DNA from: Cohnella thailandensis | Lineage (GTDB): Bacteria > Bacillota > Bacilli > Paenibacillales > Paenibacillaceae | Direction of reading: 5' to 3' | DNA: 64,000 nucleotides | NCBI RefSeq assembly: GCF_014212135.1 | Contig: NZ_JACJVQ010000005.1 | Span: 387,702 to 451,701, forward strand | Part shown: positions 26,034-33,567 of the stretch, piece by piece | How positions within the stretch are numbered: the first letter of the stretch is position 1 | Layout: the number at the start of each line of letters is the position of its first letter | Position numbers and translations under genes: made by a program | Notes under the pieces: model-generated | The model's database searches: none | What the model saw: the letters and a program-made list of their open reading frames with translations, nothing else | What the model was told of the DNA's origin: nothing

Positions 26034-26153
26034 GCGGGAGACTCGGCAGGAGCGTTTGGCCCATTAATCCGCTTAACCCGGCATCATCCGACATAACCCG
26101 CTTCACCAGATAGTCACCAGCCTATACCCGTCATTAATTCATCCGGCATCGAA

Positions 26154-27086
26154 TTACCCCGAGCTCTCTTGAAGCCTCTGCTTGAATTGTTTCGGGGAGC
26201 AGTCGTTGTACCGGCGGAACATCTCGTAGAAATGGCCGATGTTCGTGAATCCGACCGATTCGGCCACTTCGGCGATGCTTAACCGGTCGTTCGTGAGCAG
26301 AAGCTGCTCGGCTTTCTTGATCCGCTTAAGCACGACGAAGTCGGTGAACGACATCCCGACGCCTTTCTTGAACGTCTTGATAAAATGCGTATAGCTCATA
26401 TTCACCAGCCTGCTGGCATCGGCGACCGAGATTCTCTCGTCCAGACGTTCCTCCACGTAAGCGAGGGCGGGCTGGAGCCGGGTCAGCAGGCTGTTGTTGC
26501 TGTAATGCAGCCGCTGCCTGCTGTCGTTGCGCAGCAGCTGGAGCAGCATGCTCTTGATCGCGGAGGAGACGGCGAGCTCGTAGCCGACCTTCCCCTCGTT
26601 CATCTCGCCGTAAATCTCCCGTATCAGCTCCCCCATCCGCAGGCGCACGTCCTCCTTTTCCCGGAAAATATAATTCACCGAGCTCAGCGGCCGGATCACC
26701 TCGGAGAAATGCTGCATGCTGTTGAGCGTGCTCGGATCCCAGTATTTGCGCAGGTCGATCTGAAACACGATATAACTCAAGTTGCCGTTGCTCGTCTGAA
26801 GGGTGGTATGAGGCTCGGAGGAGCCGAACACGACGACGTCGCCGGGCTGCAGCGGAATCCGCTCTTCCTTGTAGAAGACCGTAAGCTCCCCGTTCAAGAC
26901 GAGAAGAAACTCGACTTCCTCGTGATAATGCCAGCCGGAATAGCGGGATTGCTGCCAGTTCTGTTCGACGCGAATGCGAAGCTCTTCGGTCGCGCGATTC
27001 TGCGCTTCCTGATCGATCTGCCAGATCCGTATGGCGAGGAACGGATTCTGGTAGTAAACTTGCTCGTAATACATATCCGGATACAT
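26154..27086 (-). CDS. AraC family transcriptional regulator with cupin sensor
   Basis: A 310-residue one-component regulator. The N-terminal cupin (about 20-130) includes GWHYHEEVEFLLVLNGELTV and PGDVVVFGSSEPHT. The C-terminal AraC DNA-binding domain has VADASRLVNMSYTHFIKTFK and VAESVGFTNIGHFYEMFRRY. The ATG at 27086 is chosen because GAGAGGGGAAG precedes it; in-frame ATGs 6 and 8 codons earlier lack a ribosome site. Such regulators usually sense a sugar. It is divergent from the ThuA gene with a 185-bp shared control region, so ThuA is a likely target. Confidence 0.9.
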   Translation of the reverse strand: MYPDMYYEQVYYQNPFLAIRIWQIDQEAQNRATEELRIRVEQNWQQSRYSGWHYHEEVEFLLVLNGELTVFYKEERIPLQPGDVVVFGSSEPHTTLQTSNGNLSYIVFQIDLRKYWDPSTLNSMQHFSEVIRPLSSVNYIFREKEDVRLRMGELIREIYGEMNEGKVGYELAVSSAIKSMLLQLLRNDSRQRLHYSNNSLLTRLQPALAYVEERLDERISVADASRLVNMSYTHFIKTFKKGVGMSFTDFVVLKRIKKAEQLLLTNDRLSIAEVAESVGFTNIGHFYEMFRRYNDCSPKQFKQRLQESSG

Positions 27087-27202
27087 GGAGCTTCCCCTCT
27101 CCATAGGCAAGTACGATTCACAGAATTACGTAAGATTAGAGTAGCATAGAACTACTGTCCGGAATAGGGGATAGCAGAATACCGGAAAAAATGAATCGAT
27201 CG

Positions 27203-27216
27203 TGTAATCGTTTGCC
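27203..27216 (+). promoter_or_regulatory. Candidate cre-like site before ThuA gene
   Basis: TGTAATCGTTTGCC matches most of the cre consensus. A TACAAT about 15 nt downstream could be the -10 of the ThuA promoter, but no good -35 is seen. Confidence 0.3.
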
Positions 27217-27271
27217 GAAGTCGGTTTGACTACAATGGAGGTGAAATTGAGATCAAAGGCGAGGTGTGGCA

Positions 27272-28003
27272 ATGAGCGCTAATGTGAATGTTACGATCTG
27301 GAATGAATACCGTCACGAGAAGACGAACGAGAAGGTCGCTTCCGTCTATCCGAACGGGATGCACGCCGCGATTGCCGAAGGGCTGGACGTGAGCGGCAAG
27401 ATCCGGACGGCGACGCTGGACGAGCCCGAGCACGGCCTGACGGCGGAGGTTCTTGACGATACCGACGTTCTCATCTGGTGGGGCCATATGGCGCATGGAG
27501 AAGTAAGCGACGAGATCGTCGAACGGGTGCATGGGCGGGTGCTTCAAGGCATGGGGCTGGTCGTGCTGCACTCAGGTCATTTCTCGAAAATTTTCAAAAA
27601 GCTGATGGGAACGTCGTGCGACTTGAAGTGGCGGGAGGCGGACGAGAAGGAGCGCATCTGGGTCGTCAATCCGGCTCATCCGATCGCGGACGGCATCGGA
27701 GAGTACATCGAGCTTCCGCAGGAGGAGATGTACGGCGAGCACTTCGACATCCCGCAGCCGGACGAGCTCGTCATGGTCAGCTGGTTCGAAGGCGGAGAGG
27801 TGTTCCGCAGCGGATGCTGCTATTCGCGCGGCGCGGGCAAAATCTTCTACTTCCGTCCCGGCCACGAGACGTATCCGACGTACTTCAACCCGCAGGTTCG
27901 CCGGGTCATCGGCAACGCCGTGAAGTGGGCGGCTCCGGTCGCTCGCGAGTACCCGAAGTACGGCAACGCGCAGCCTCTAGAGGAGATCAAGCCGGGAAAA
28001 TAA
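27272..28003 (+). CDS. ThuA domain protein (trehalose-utilisation family)
   Basis: A 243-residue ThuA-like protein (PF06283, class I glutamine amidotransferase-like fold). Visible features are [50 protein letters not shown] and [20 protein letters not shown]. These stretches are highly conserved in Paenibacillus-type ThuA proteins; related proteins act in keto-sugar metabolism. ATG at 27272 has AAAGGCGAGGTG upstream; a GTG two codons earlier is possible. It stands alone, between a divergent AraC regulator and a terminator. Confidence 0.88.
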   Translation: MSANVNVTIWNEYRHEKTNEKVASVYPNGMHAAIAEGLDVSGKIRTATLDEPEHGLTAEVLDDTDVLIWWGHMAHGEVSDEIVERVHGRVLQGMGLVVLHSGHFSKIFKKLMGTSCDLKWREADEKERIWVVNPAHPIADGIGEYIELPQEEMYGEHFDIPQPDELVMVSWFEGGEVFRSGCCYSRGAGKIFYFRPGHETYPTYFNPQVRRVIGNAVKWAAPVAREYPKYGNAQPLEEIKPGK

Positions 28004-28015
28004 TCGGTTTAGACC

Positions 28016-28043
28016 GCCGTTCGCGAATGCGCGAGCGGCTTTT
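28016..28043 (+). terminator. Terminator after ThuA gene
   Basis: GCCGTTCGCG pairs with CGCGAGCGGC (one T-G pair) around an AATG loop, followed by TTTT. Confidence 0.75.
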
Positions 28044-28128
28044 GCATTCTCCGGTTTACTTTTCCCCGCGAAAGTCGTATGCTGTGGATGATTATTTCGC
28101 AGGGTAAGGGCAGGGGAATCGCACAGTC

Positions 28129-28758
28129 ATGTCGGACATGGAAAAAGCGGGCTATAAATCGATCGCGCTCGATATCGCCCAGCGCATCGTCAGCGGAGAG
28201 ATTCCCGAGGGGAGCAAGATCTCCGGAAGATCGATCCTCGCCGGGCAATACCACGTCTCGCCGGAGACGATCCGCAAAGCGATCGGCTTGCTGAAGGAAG
28301 AGAATATCGTGTCGGTGTCCCAGGGCAAGGAGATCGCGATCGTCTCCAGCTCCAAGGCGCACGAGTACATCACGAAGAACAATTACTTGAAGTCGGCTTA
28401 TTCGCTTCGCCAGGATCTGCAGCTTCTGCTGAAGGAGAAGCAGGTGATGGACAGGCGGTTCGAATCTCTGTTTCTCGAGATTATCGAAGCCTCCGACCGC
28501 CTCAAGAATTTAAGGCCGTACAATCCGGTCGAGCTGTCGATCAAGCCCCATTCGCCCGTCATCGGCATGTCGATCGCGAACCTGCAGTTCTGGCAGAACA
28601 CGGGAGCGACGATCATCGCCCTGCGCCGGGGGACCAACGTCTCCATCTCGCCGGGACCGCACGTCGTCCTGCTCGAAGGCGATGTCCTCGTCGTCGTCGG
28701 CAACGACAAAGTATACGAGAAGACCGAGGAATTCATCAACGGACCTCGGGGGATATAA
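28129..28758 (+). CDS. busR: GntR-type regulator with RCK_C (TrkA-C) domain, BusR-like
   Basis: A 209-residue protein. The N-terminal GntR winged helix (about 1-75) reads SILAGQYHVSPETIRKAIGLLKEENI. A coiled linker follows (about 85-125), then an RCK_C/TrkA-C domain (about 135-205) with GATIIALRRGTNVSISPGPH and EGDVLVVVGN. This architecture is that of BusR of Streptococcus and Lactococcus, which binds c-di-AMP and represses the glycine betaine importer genes busAB. Here the next three genes are such an importer, so the same role is inferred. The ATG is preceded by AGGGGA at a long 11-nt distance. It has its own terminator, so the importer is transcribed separately. Confidence 0.82.
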   Translation: MSDMEKAGYKSIALDIAQRIVSGEIPEGSKISGRSILAGQYHVSPETIRKAIGLLKEENIVSVSQGKEIAIVSSSKAHEYITKNNYLKSAYSLRQDLQLLLKEKQVMDRRFESLFLEIIEASDRLKNLRPYNPVELSIKPHSPVIGMSIANLQFWQNTGATIIALRRGTNVSISPGPHVVLLEGDVLVVVGNDKVYEKTEEFINGPRGI

Positions 28759-28766
28759 AAGCACCG

Positions 28767-28803
28767 AAGCAGCAGCGGCCAAGGCCGCGGGCTGCTTTTT
28801 TTA
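28767..28803 (+). terminator. Terminator after busR
   Basis: GCAGC/GCTGC outside and GCGGCC/GGCCGC inside form a strong stem with an AA loop, followed by eight T. Confidence 0.85.
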
Positions 28804-28859
28804 TTGCGTTTTGGGCCCTTTTTTGGCTCCCTTCGCACTCTCGTTATGCCAGCCCGAGC

Positions 28860-28934
28860 GGGTTGTCTTTCCCTCGCAACTAACAACTTTAAATTCTTTT
28901 CGGGGTTGTCTGATGAATAATATTTTGTTATAGT
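28860..28934 (+). promoter_or_regulatory. Promoter of betaine importer operon with repeated GGGTTGTCT
   Basis: TTGTCT (28906-28911) and TATAGT (28929-28934) are spaced 17 nt. GGGTTGTCT occurs at 28860-28868 and again at 28903-28911, overlapping the -35 and 43 bp apart. Two like sites on one face of the helix could fit a tetrameric BusR-type repressor; this assignment is inference. Confidence 0.5.
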
Positions 28935-28992
28935 TCTCTAAGTCTATGACCGGGGGACTGAAATTTTTTGGTAGCAAGGAGTGATTCGATTC

Positions 28993-30207
28993 ATGTCCAT
29001 TATCGAAGTGAAGCAGTTGACCAAGGTATTCGGCCATGATCCGAAGCACGCGGTAAAGCTGTTGGGCCAGGGATGGTCCAAGGAGAAAATTTACAGAGAA
29101 ACGAAGATGACGATCGGGGTCAATCAGGCCAGCTTCGGAATTGAGCCTGGAGAAATTTTTGTCATCATGGGCTTGTCCGGAAGCGGCAAATCGACGCTGG
29201 TCCGGCTGCTGAATCGGTTGATCGAGCCGACGTCGGGTCAGGTCCTGTTCAAGGGAAGAGACATCGTCGGAATGAACAAAGTCGAGCTGAGGGAGCTGCG
29301 GCGGAAGCATATCGGCATGGTCTTCCAGAAGTTCGCCCTGTACCCTCATCGCACGGTGCTCGCGAATGCCGAATACGGCCTCGAAGTGCAGGGCATCGAG
29401 AAGAAGCAAAGACGGGAGCTGGCGATGAACGCGCTGAAGCTCGTCGGCCTCGAGGGCTGGGAGCAGAGCTATCCGGATCAATTGAGCGGGGGCATGCAGC
29501 AGCGCGTAGGTCTTGCGCGCGGACTCGCGAACGACCCGGACATCCTGCTCATGGACGAGGCGTTCAGCGCGCTCGATCCGCTCATTCGCAAGGACATGCA
29601 GCACGAGCTGCTGCTGCTTCAAGCTAGGATGAAGAAGACAATCGTGTTTATCACGCACGATCTCGACGAGGCGCTTCGGATCGGCGACCGCATCGCCTTG
29701 ATGAAGGACGGCTCGATCGTGCAGATCGGCACGCCGGAGGAGATCCTGACCCGGCCGGCCGACAAGTTCGTCGAACGGTTCGTCGAGGACGTCGACCTGT
29801 CGAAGGTGCTGACCGCGTCGCATGCCATGATCCGGCCGGAGACGATCACGCCCGAAAGAGGGCCTCGCGTCGCGCTGCAGCTCATGAGGGAGAGCGGCGT
29901 CTCCACCCTATACGTGACGGACAAAGAGAAGAGACTGCTCGGAGCGGTCACCGCGGACGACGCCTCGCGGGCGGTGAAGGAGAACCTTCCGCTCGAGGCG
30001 GTCATTCAAACGAATGTCGTCATGGTTCCCCCCGACGAAGTGCTTAACGGGTTGTTCGACTCGATGGCGGAGGCGAAGCTGCCGATCGCGGTCGTGGACG
30101 AACAGTCAAGGCTGCGAGGCATTCTTATCAAGGGCGCGGTGATGTCCACTCTCGCGGGCAACCGCGACGCATCGGAAGGAGGAGCCTTCTATGAACAACG
30201 TGCCTAA
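28993..30207 (+). CDS. opuAA: Glycine betaine/proline ABC transporter ATP-binding protein (OpuAA-like)
   Basis: A 404-residue ATPase. Motifs are GLSGSGKSTL, Q-loop MVFQKFALYPHR, signature LSGGMQQRVG, Walker B ILLMDEAFSALD and the His of FITHDLDEAL. The N-terminal VFGHDPKHAVKLLGQGWSKE is typical of OpuAA/ProV. A C-terminal CBS pair (about 285-395), with VSTLYVTDKEKRLLGAVTAD and KLPIAVVDEQSRLRGILIKG, is the ionic-strength or nucleotide-sensing part in OpuA. The ATG at 28993 has AAGGAG upstream. It overlaps the permease gene by 17 bp. It should energise uptake of glycine betaine under osmotic stress. Confidence 0.92.
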   Translation: MSIIEVKQLTKVFGHDPKHAVKLLGQGWSKEKIYRETKMTIGVNQASFGIEPGEIFVIMGLSGSGKSTLVRLLNRLIEPTSGQVLFKGRDIVGMNKVELRELRRKHIGMVFQKFALYPHRTVLANAEYGLEVQGIEKKQRRELAMNALKLVGLEGWEQSYPDQLSGGMQQRVGLARGLANDPDILLMDEAFSALDPLIRKDMQHELLLLQARMKKTIVFITHDLDEALRIGDRIALMKDGSIVQIGTPEEILTRPADKFVERFVEDVDLSKVLTASHAMIRPETITPERGPRVALQLMRESGVSTLYVTDKEKRLLGAVTADDASRAVKENLPLEAVIQTNVVMVPPDEVLNGLFDSMAEAKLPIAVVDEQSRLRGILIKGAVMSTLAGNRDASEGGAFYEQRA

Positions 30208-31021
30208 GCTGCCCATCGGGGATTGGGTCGAGAGCGTAGAGGATTGGCTGACCGACCATCTCGGGCCGCTGTTCGACTTCATCCGCGCCGTCATCGGGGG
30301 AATGGTGGACGGCATCGAGGTCGCGCTGACCGCGGCGCCTTCTCTCGTGCTGATCGTCTTGATCGCCGCCCTCGCTTATTGGATCGGCAAGTGGAAGCTC
30401 GCCGCGTTCGCCGTGATCGGGCTGCTGCTCATCGACAACCTCGGCTTATGGGAGCCGTCGATGCAGTCTCTTGCCCTCGTCTTGACGGCTTCGATTCTGT
30501 CGATCGTGTTCGGCGTCCCGATCGGAATCGCCTGCGCGAGAAGCAATGCCGTCCGGAATACGGTGACCCCGATTCTCGACTTCATGCAGACGATGCCGGC
30601 GTTCGTCTACCTGCTGCCGGCCGTCTCGTTCTTCTCGCTCGGCGTCGTTCCCGGCGTAATCGCGTCGATCATCTTCGCGATTCCGCCGACGATCCGGCTG
30701 ACGAACCTCGGCATTCGCCAGGTTCCCGGAGAGCTGACGGAGGCGGCGGACGCCTTCGGCTCTTCCCCGGCGCAGAAGCTGTTTAAGCTGCAGCTTCCGA
30801 TCGCGATGCCGACGATGATGGCCGGCATCAACCAGACGATCATGCTAGCGCTGTCGATGGTCGTCATCTCGTCGATGATCGGCGCGCAGGGCGTCGGCGC
30901 TTACGTGTACCGGGCCGTCACGCAGGCGAAGACCGGCGTCGGCTTCGAAGCCGGCATCGCCATCGTCATCATGGCCATTCTGCTTGACCGCTTGACGCAA
31001 TCGGCGTTCAAGAAAAAATAA
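30191..31021 (+). CDS. opuAB: Glycine betaine/proline ABC transporter permease (OpuAB-like)
   Basis: A 276-residue permease. The N-terminus KLPIGDWVESVEDWLTDHLG is the amphipathic leader known in OpuAB/ProW. The EAA-type loop is ELTEAADAFGSSPAQKLFKLQLPIAMPT, and the C-terminal membrane part includes NQTIMLALSMVVISSMIGA. ATG has GGAAGGAGG upstream inside the end of the ATPase gene. It forms the channel of the betaine importer. Confidence 0.92.
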   Translation: MNNVPKLPIGDWVESVEDWLTDHLGPLFDFIRAVIGGMVDGIEVALTAAPSLVLIVLIAALAYWIGKWKLAAFAVIGLLLIDNLGLWEPSMQSLALVLTASILSIVFGVPIGIACARSNAVRNTVTPILDFMQTMPAFVYLLPAVSFFSLGVVPGVIASIIFAIPPTIRLTNLGIRQVPGELTEAADAFGSSPAQKLFKLQLPIAMPTMMAGINQTIMLALSMVVISSMIGAQGVGAYVYRAVTQAKTGVGFEAGIAIVIMAILLDRLTQSAFKKK

Positions 31022-31040
31022 GAAGGAGTTGCATTCATTC

Positions 31041-31904
31041 ATGAGAAAATGGGGTTTGTTGCTGTCGTTGGTCCTAATTATCGGCGTTCTCGCCGGCTGT
31101 TCGGAGAAAAGCGGGGACAAGTCCATTAAGCTTGCCTATGTCGCTTGGGATTCGGAGATCGCGAGCACGAACGTCGTCCGCGAGGTGCTGGAGACGAAGC
31201 TGGGCTATAAAGTCGAGATGCTGCAGGTCGACGCGGGCCCGATGTGGACAGGGATCGCCGACGGCAGCGCCGACGCGATGGTCGCCGCTTGGCTTCCGAG
31301 CACTCACGCTTCCTATATGGAGAAGTATGCTTCCGACATCGAGGATCTCGGCCCTAACCTGAACGGCACGAAGACCGGCTTGACGGTTCCGGCCTACATG
31401 GATATCACGTCGATCGAGGATTTGAAGAACGCGGATACGCTGACCGCTTTGGACGGCCAAATCATCGGGATCGAGCCGGGAGCGGGAATCATGATGGCGA
31501 CGGAGAAGGCGATGGAAGAGTATGCCCTGAGCGATTATAAGCTCGTGGAGAGCTCTTCCGCCGCCATGGCTCAGGAGCTGCAGAAGGCATACGACGCGCA
31601 GAAGCCGATCGTCGTCACGGGATGGACGCCGCACTGGATGTTCGCGAAGATGGATCTGAAGTACCTGGAGGATCCGAAGGGCGTCTACGGCGGGGACGAG
31701 CAGATCCATACGGTGGTCCGCAAGGGCCTTAAGGAAGACAAAGCGGACGCTTACGCCTTCCTCGACAAGTTCGAATGGACCCCGGACGATATGGCCGCGG
31801 TCATGGTAGCCATTCAAGAAGGAGCTTCTCCGGAAGACGCCGCGAAGGATTGGGTGGCGGCTAACGAAGACAAGGTGAACGCTTGGGTGGAAGGGATCGA
31901 ATAA
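31041..31904 (+). CDS. opuAC: Glycine betaine-binding lipoprotein (OpuAC-like)
   Basis: A 287-residue lipoprotein with lipobox VLAGC and acylated Cys20. The mature part is an OpuAC-type quaternary-amine-binding domain: KLAYVAWDSEIASTNVVREV, DAMVAAWLPSTHASY and VTGWTPHWMFAKMDLKYLEDP. The several Trp could form the aromatic box that holds the trimethylammonium group. The ATG at 31041 is used, with AAGGAG 12 nt upstream. It is last in the opu operon and is followed by a strong terminator. Confidence 0.92.
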   Translation: MRKWGLLLSLVLIIGVLAGCSEKSGDKSIKLAYVAWDSEIASTNVVREVLETKLGYKVEMLQVDAGPMWTGIADGSADAMVAAWLPSTHASYMEKYASDIEDLGPNLNGTKTGLTVPAYMDITSIEDLKNADTLTALDGQIIGIEPGAGIMMATEKAMEEYALSDYKLVESSSAAMAQELQKAYDAQKPIVVTGWTPHWMFAKMDLKYLEDPKGVYGGDEQIHTVVRKGLKEDKADAYAFLDKFEWTPDDMAAVMVAIQEGASPEDAAKDWVAANEDKVNAWVEGIE

Positions 31905-31924
31905 TCCGGATTAGGTATTGCGTT

Positions 31925-31957
31925 AAGCTTCCGACTGTCAGGGTCGGAAGCTTTTTT
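31925..31957 (+). terminator. Terminator of opuA operon
   Basis: AAGCTTCCGAC pairs perfectly with GTCGGAAGCTT over 11 bp with a 7-nt loop, followed by a T tract. Confidence 0.9.
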
Positions 31958-31979
31958 GTCATTATTTTCTTCAAGTATA

Positions 31980-32041
31980 TTGACAATCGATGTATCGCGT
32001 TTTAATATACTGACATACGATGTATCGAAACACGATATAAT
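31980..32041 (+). promoter_or_regulatory. PadR operon promoter with repeated CGATGTATCG
   Basis: TTGACA (31980-31985), a 17-nt spacer and TAATAT (32003-32008) make a near-consensus promoter. The block TGACA-NN-CGATGTATCG occurs twice, at 31981-31997 and 32011-32027, exactly 30 bp apart. The first copy covers the spacer and the second the start site, as expected for autorepression by PadR. A TATAAT at 32036-32041 could be a second -10. Confidence 0.65.
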
Positions 32042-32081
32042 GAATGGCGATATAAATCGTCAGGAAAAGGGGGGAACCCGA

Positions 32082-32429
32082 TTGGAGAAATGGAAGGACA
32101 TGCTGCCGCTGACGGAAGCTTTCTACTATATCCTGGTCTCCTTGTACGTGGAACCGTCGCACGGCTACGGGATCATGCAAGAAGCGGAGAGGATGAGCGG
32201 CGGACGGGTGAAGATCGGTGCCGGCACGCTGTACACGGCGCTGAACACCCTGCTGAACAAAGGGGTCATCGACAACTATCCGGTTCCGGAAGGAATGGAC
32301 TCCCGGCGGAAGATGTACGCGATCACGGACGAGGGACGCGCCGTCGTGAAAGCGGAGATCGCGAGATTGGAAGAATTGTTGGAATCGGGCAAACACGCAC
32401 TGAGCATAGGGGAGGAACGCGGAACATGA
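32082..32429 (+). CDS. PadR family transcriptional regulator
   Basis: A 115-residue PadR protein: LTEAFYYILVSLYVEPSHGY is the first helix, GAGTLYTALNTLLNKGVI the recognition helix and KMYAITDEGRAVVKAE the wing. The start is TTG at 32082 with AAAAGGGGGG upstream. Its stop overlaps the DUF2812 gene as ATGA. PadR regulators usually autorepress and control a cotranscribed membrane protein, and two repeats lie in its promoter. The signal is unknown; cell-envelope stress is common for this arrangement. Confidence 0.9.
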   Translation: MEKWKDMLPLTEAFYYILVSLYVEPSHGYGIMQEAERMSGGRVKIGAGTLYTALNTLLNKGVIDNYPVPEGMDSRRKMYAITDEGRAVVKAEIARLEELLESGKHALSIGEERGT

Positions 32430-32953
32430 CAACGGCTAAAGAGAAGCGTTACCGGTTATCTCTAAGTTGGGAACACGAGAAAGAAGAGGATTGGCTGAAC
32501 GAGCGGTCGGCGGAGGGGCTTCATTTCGAGAAGATCAACTTCATCAAGTACACGTTCGAACGCGATCCGTCTGTACGATATACGTATCGGCTGGATTACC
32601 AGGGCGGCTTGAACAATAAAGAGAAAAAGCAAGAATATATCGACTTGTACAAAGACGCCGGATGGGAGTACGTTTGCTCTTACGGAGCGATGTGGCATTA
32701 CTTTCGGAAGGAATGGAGGGAGGGGGAGAACCCTCAACTGTACACCGATCGCGAGTCGCTCATCGCCCTCTATAAACGGATCCAGTCGCTGATAGCCGTC
32801 TTATTCCTGTGCAACCTCGGCATTATGTCCTTTAACCTATCGAGACCGGGACCTATTCGAATCGTTATCCTCGCGATTTATGCGTTCATCTTCTTCGCGC
32901 TCGGCTTCGGCTATGTAAAGCTTAACAAGAAGGTTAAGGAGATGACAAAGTGA
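32426..32953 (+). CDS. DUF2812 domain membrane protein
   Basis: A 175-residue protein. The N-terminal soluble DUF2812 part (about 1-110) includes WEHEKEEDWLNERSAEGLHF and DLYKDAGWEYVCSYG. Two transmembrane helices follow, at about 120-140 and 147-165, with a short basic tail. ATG overlaps the PadR stop, so the two are translationally coupled. DUF2812 proteins are commonly paired with PadR regulators in Firmicutes and are thought to act in signalling to them or in envelope stress; no biochemical function is claimed. Confidence 0.85.
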   Translation: MTTAKEKRYRLSLSWEHEKEEDWLNERSAEGLHFEKINFIKYTFERDPSVRYTYRLDYQGGLNNKEKKQEYIDLYKDAGWEYVCSYGAMWHYFRKEWREGENPQLYTDRESLIALYKRIQSLIAVLFLCNLGIMSFNLSRPGPIRIVILAIYAFIFFALGFGYVKLNKKVKEMTK

Positions 32954-32966
32954 TAGGAAAGCGCAA

Positions 32967-33004
32967 GGCAAAGAAGCAGGGGAGAAAACCCCCTGCTTCT
33001 TGCC
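32967..33004. terminator. Hairpin terminator between DUF2812 gene and chemoreceptor remnant
   Basis: GGCAAAGAAGCAGGGG pairs with CCCCTGCTTCTTGCC around a short purine loop. It lies between a plus-strand gene end and the minus-strand remnant end, so it may act in both directions, although the T tracts are poor. Confidence 0.65.
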
Positions 33005-33015
33005 ATTAAAATAGC

Positions 33016-33324
33016 TTATACGGACACGAGCTTTTCGAAGAATTCCTTCAGCTTCTGATTCGTTTCGTTCATCTGCTCGATGCCGGACATGAATTGGGCG
33101 ACGAGCTCGGCTTGATCCCGGGAGGCGTTCGCGGTCTGGGAGATTTCGTTCTCCATCTGCTTGATGGATTGTTGGACGGAGAGAAGCGACTTCTCGATCT
33201 CGCTCGTGGCGTCTTTGGTGCTCGTGGACAGCTTACGGACTTCCTTGGCGACGACGTTGAACCCGGCTCCGAGCTCTCCGACGCGTGCGGCTTCGACCGC
33301 CGCGTTCTAGCTCTTCAAGTCCTT
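33016..33324 (-). pseudogene. Decayed methyl-accepting chemotaxis protein, C-terminal remnant
   Basis: On the minus strand a frame ending at TAA (33016-33018) reads NAAVEAARVGELGAGFNVVA then KEVRKLSTSTKDATSEIEKS and ends EFFEKLVSV. This is the conserved signalling tip of chemoreceptors and the following helix. Directly before NAAVEAARV there is an in-frame TAG (complement of 33307-33309), where a sense codon is expected, with DLKS on its far side. Only about 100 codons remain of a receptor that is normally 400 or more residues, and there is no start. It is clearly a broken gene; the 5' part has been lost. Confidence 0.8.
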
Positions 33325-33567
33325 TCTCGCTGCGAATTTGATTTAGTACTGATAGCACCTATCTTTTTTATCGGTAATTAGCCTTGCCGAAATGAAGAAA
33401 TTGGAAAAATCGCCGTTGAATTTTCCTTCCCCGCTTAGAGGAGAGTAAATTCTTCTACCAAGAGGAGAAAATTCCCCATTGCCCCCTCTCCGATCGAGCC
33501 GCTATTCTTAAGTAGAGTCTGTCTAGGAGAGGAAGTTCCGAGCTTGCCGTGAGGGAGGGCCTGTTCC
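33325..33567. other. Intergenic region before second two-component operon
   Basis: AT-richer DNA without a recognisable gene. It holds purine-rich AGAGGAG repeats (33437-33470) and the GGGAGGG ribosome site of the response regulator. No confident promoter was found. Confidence 0.5.

Noticed and set aside
33094-33381. Plus-strand 95-codon frame
   Set aside because: Lies opposite the chemoreceptor remnant, whose protein similarity on the minus strand is clear.
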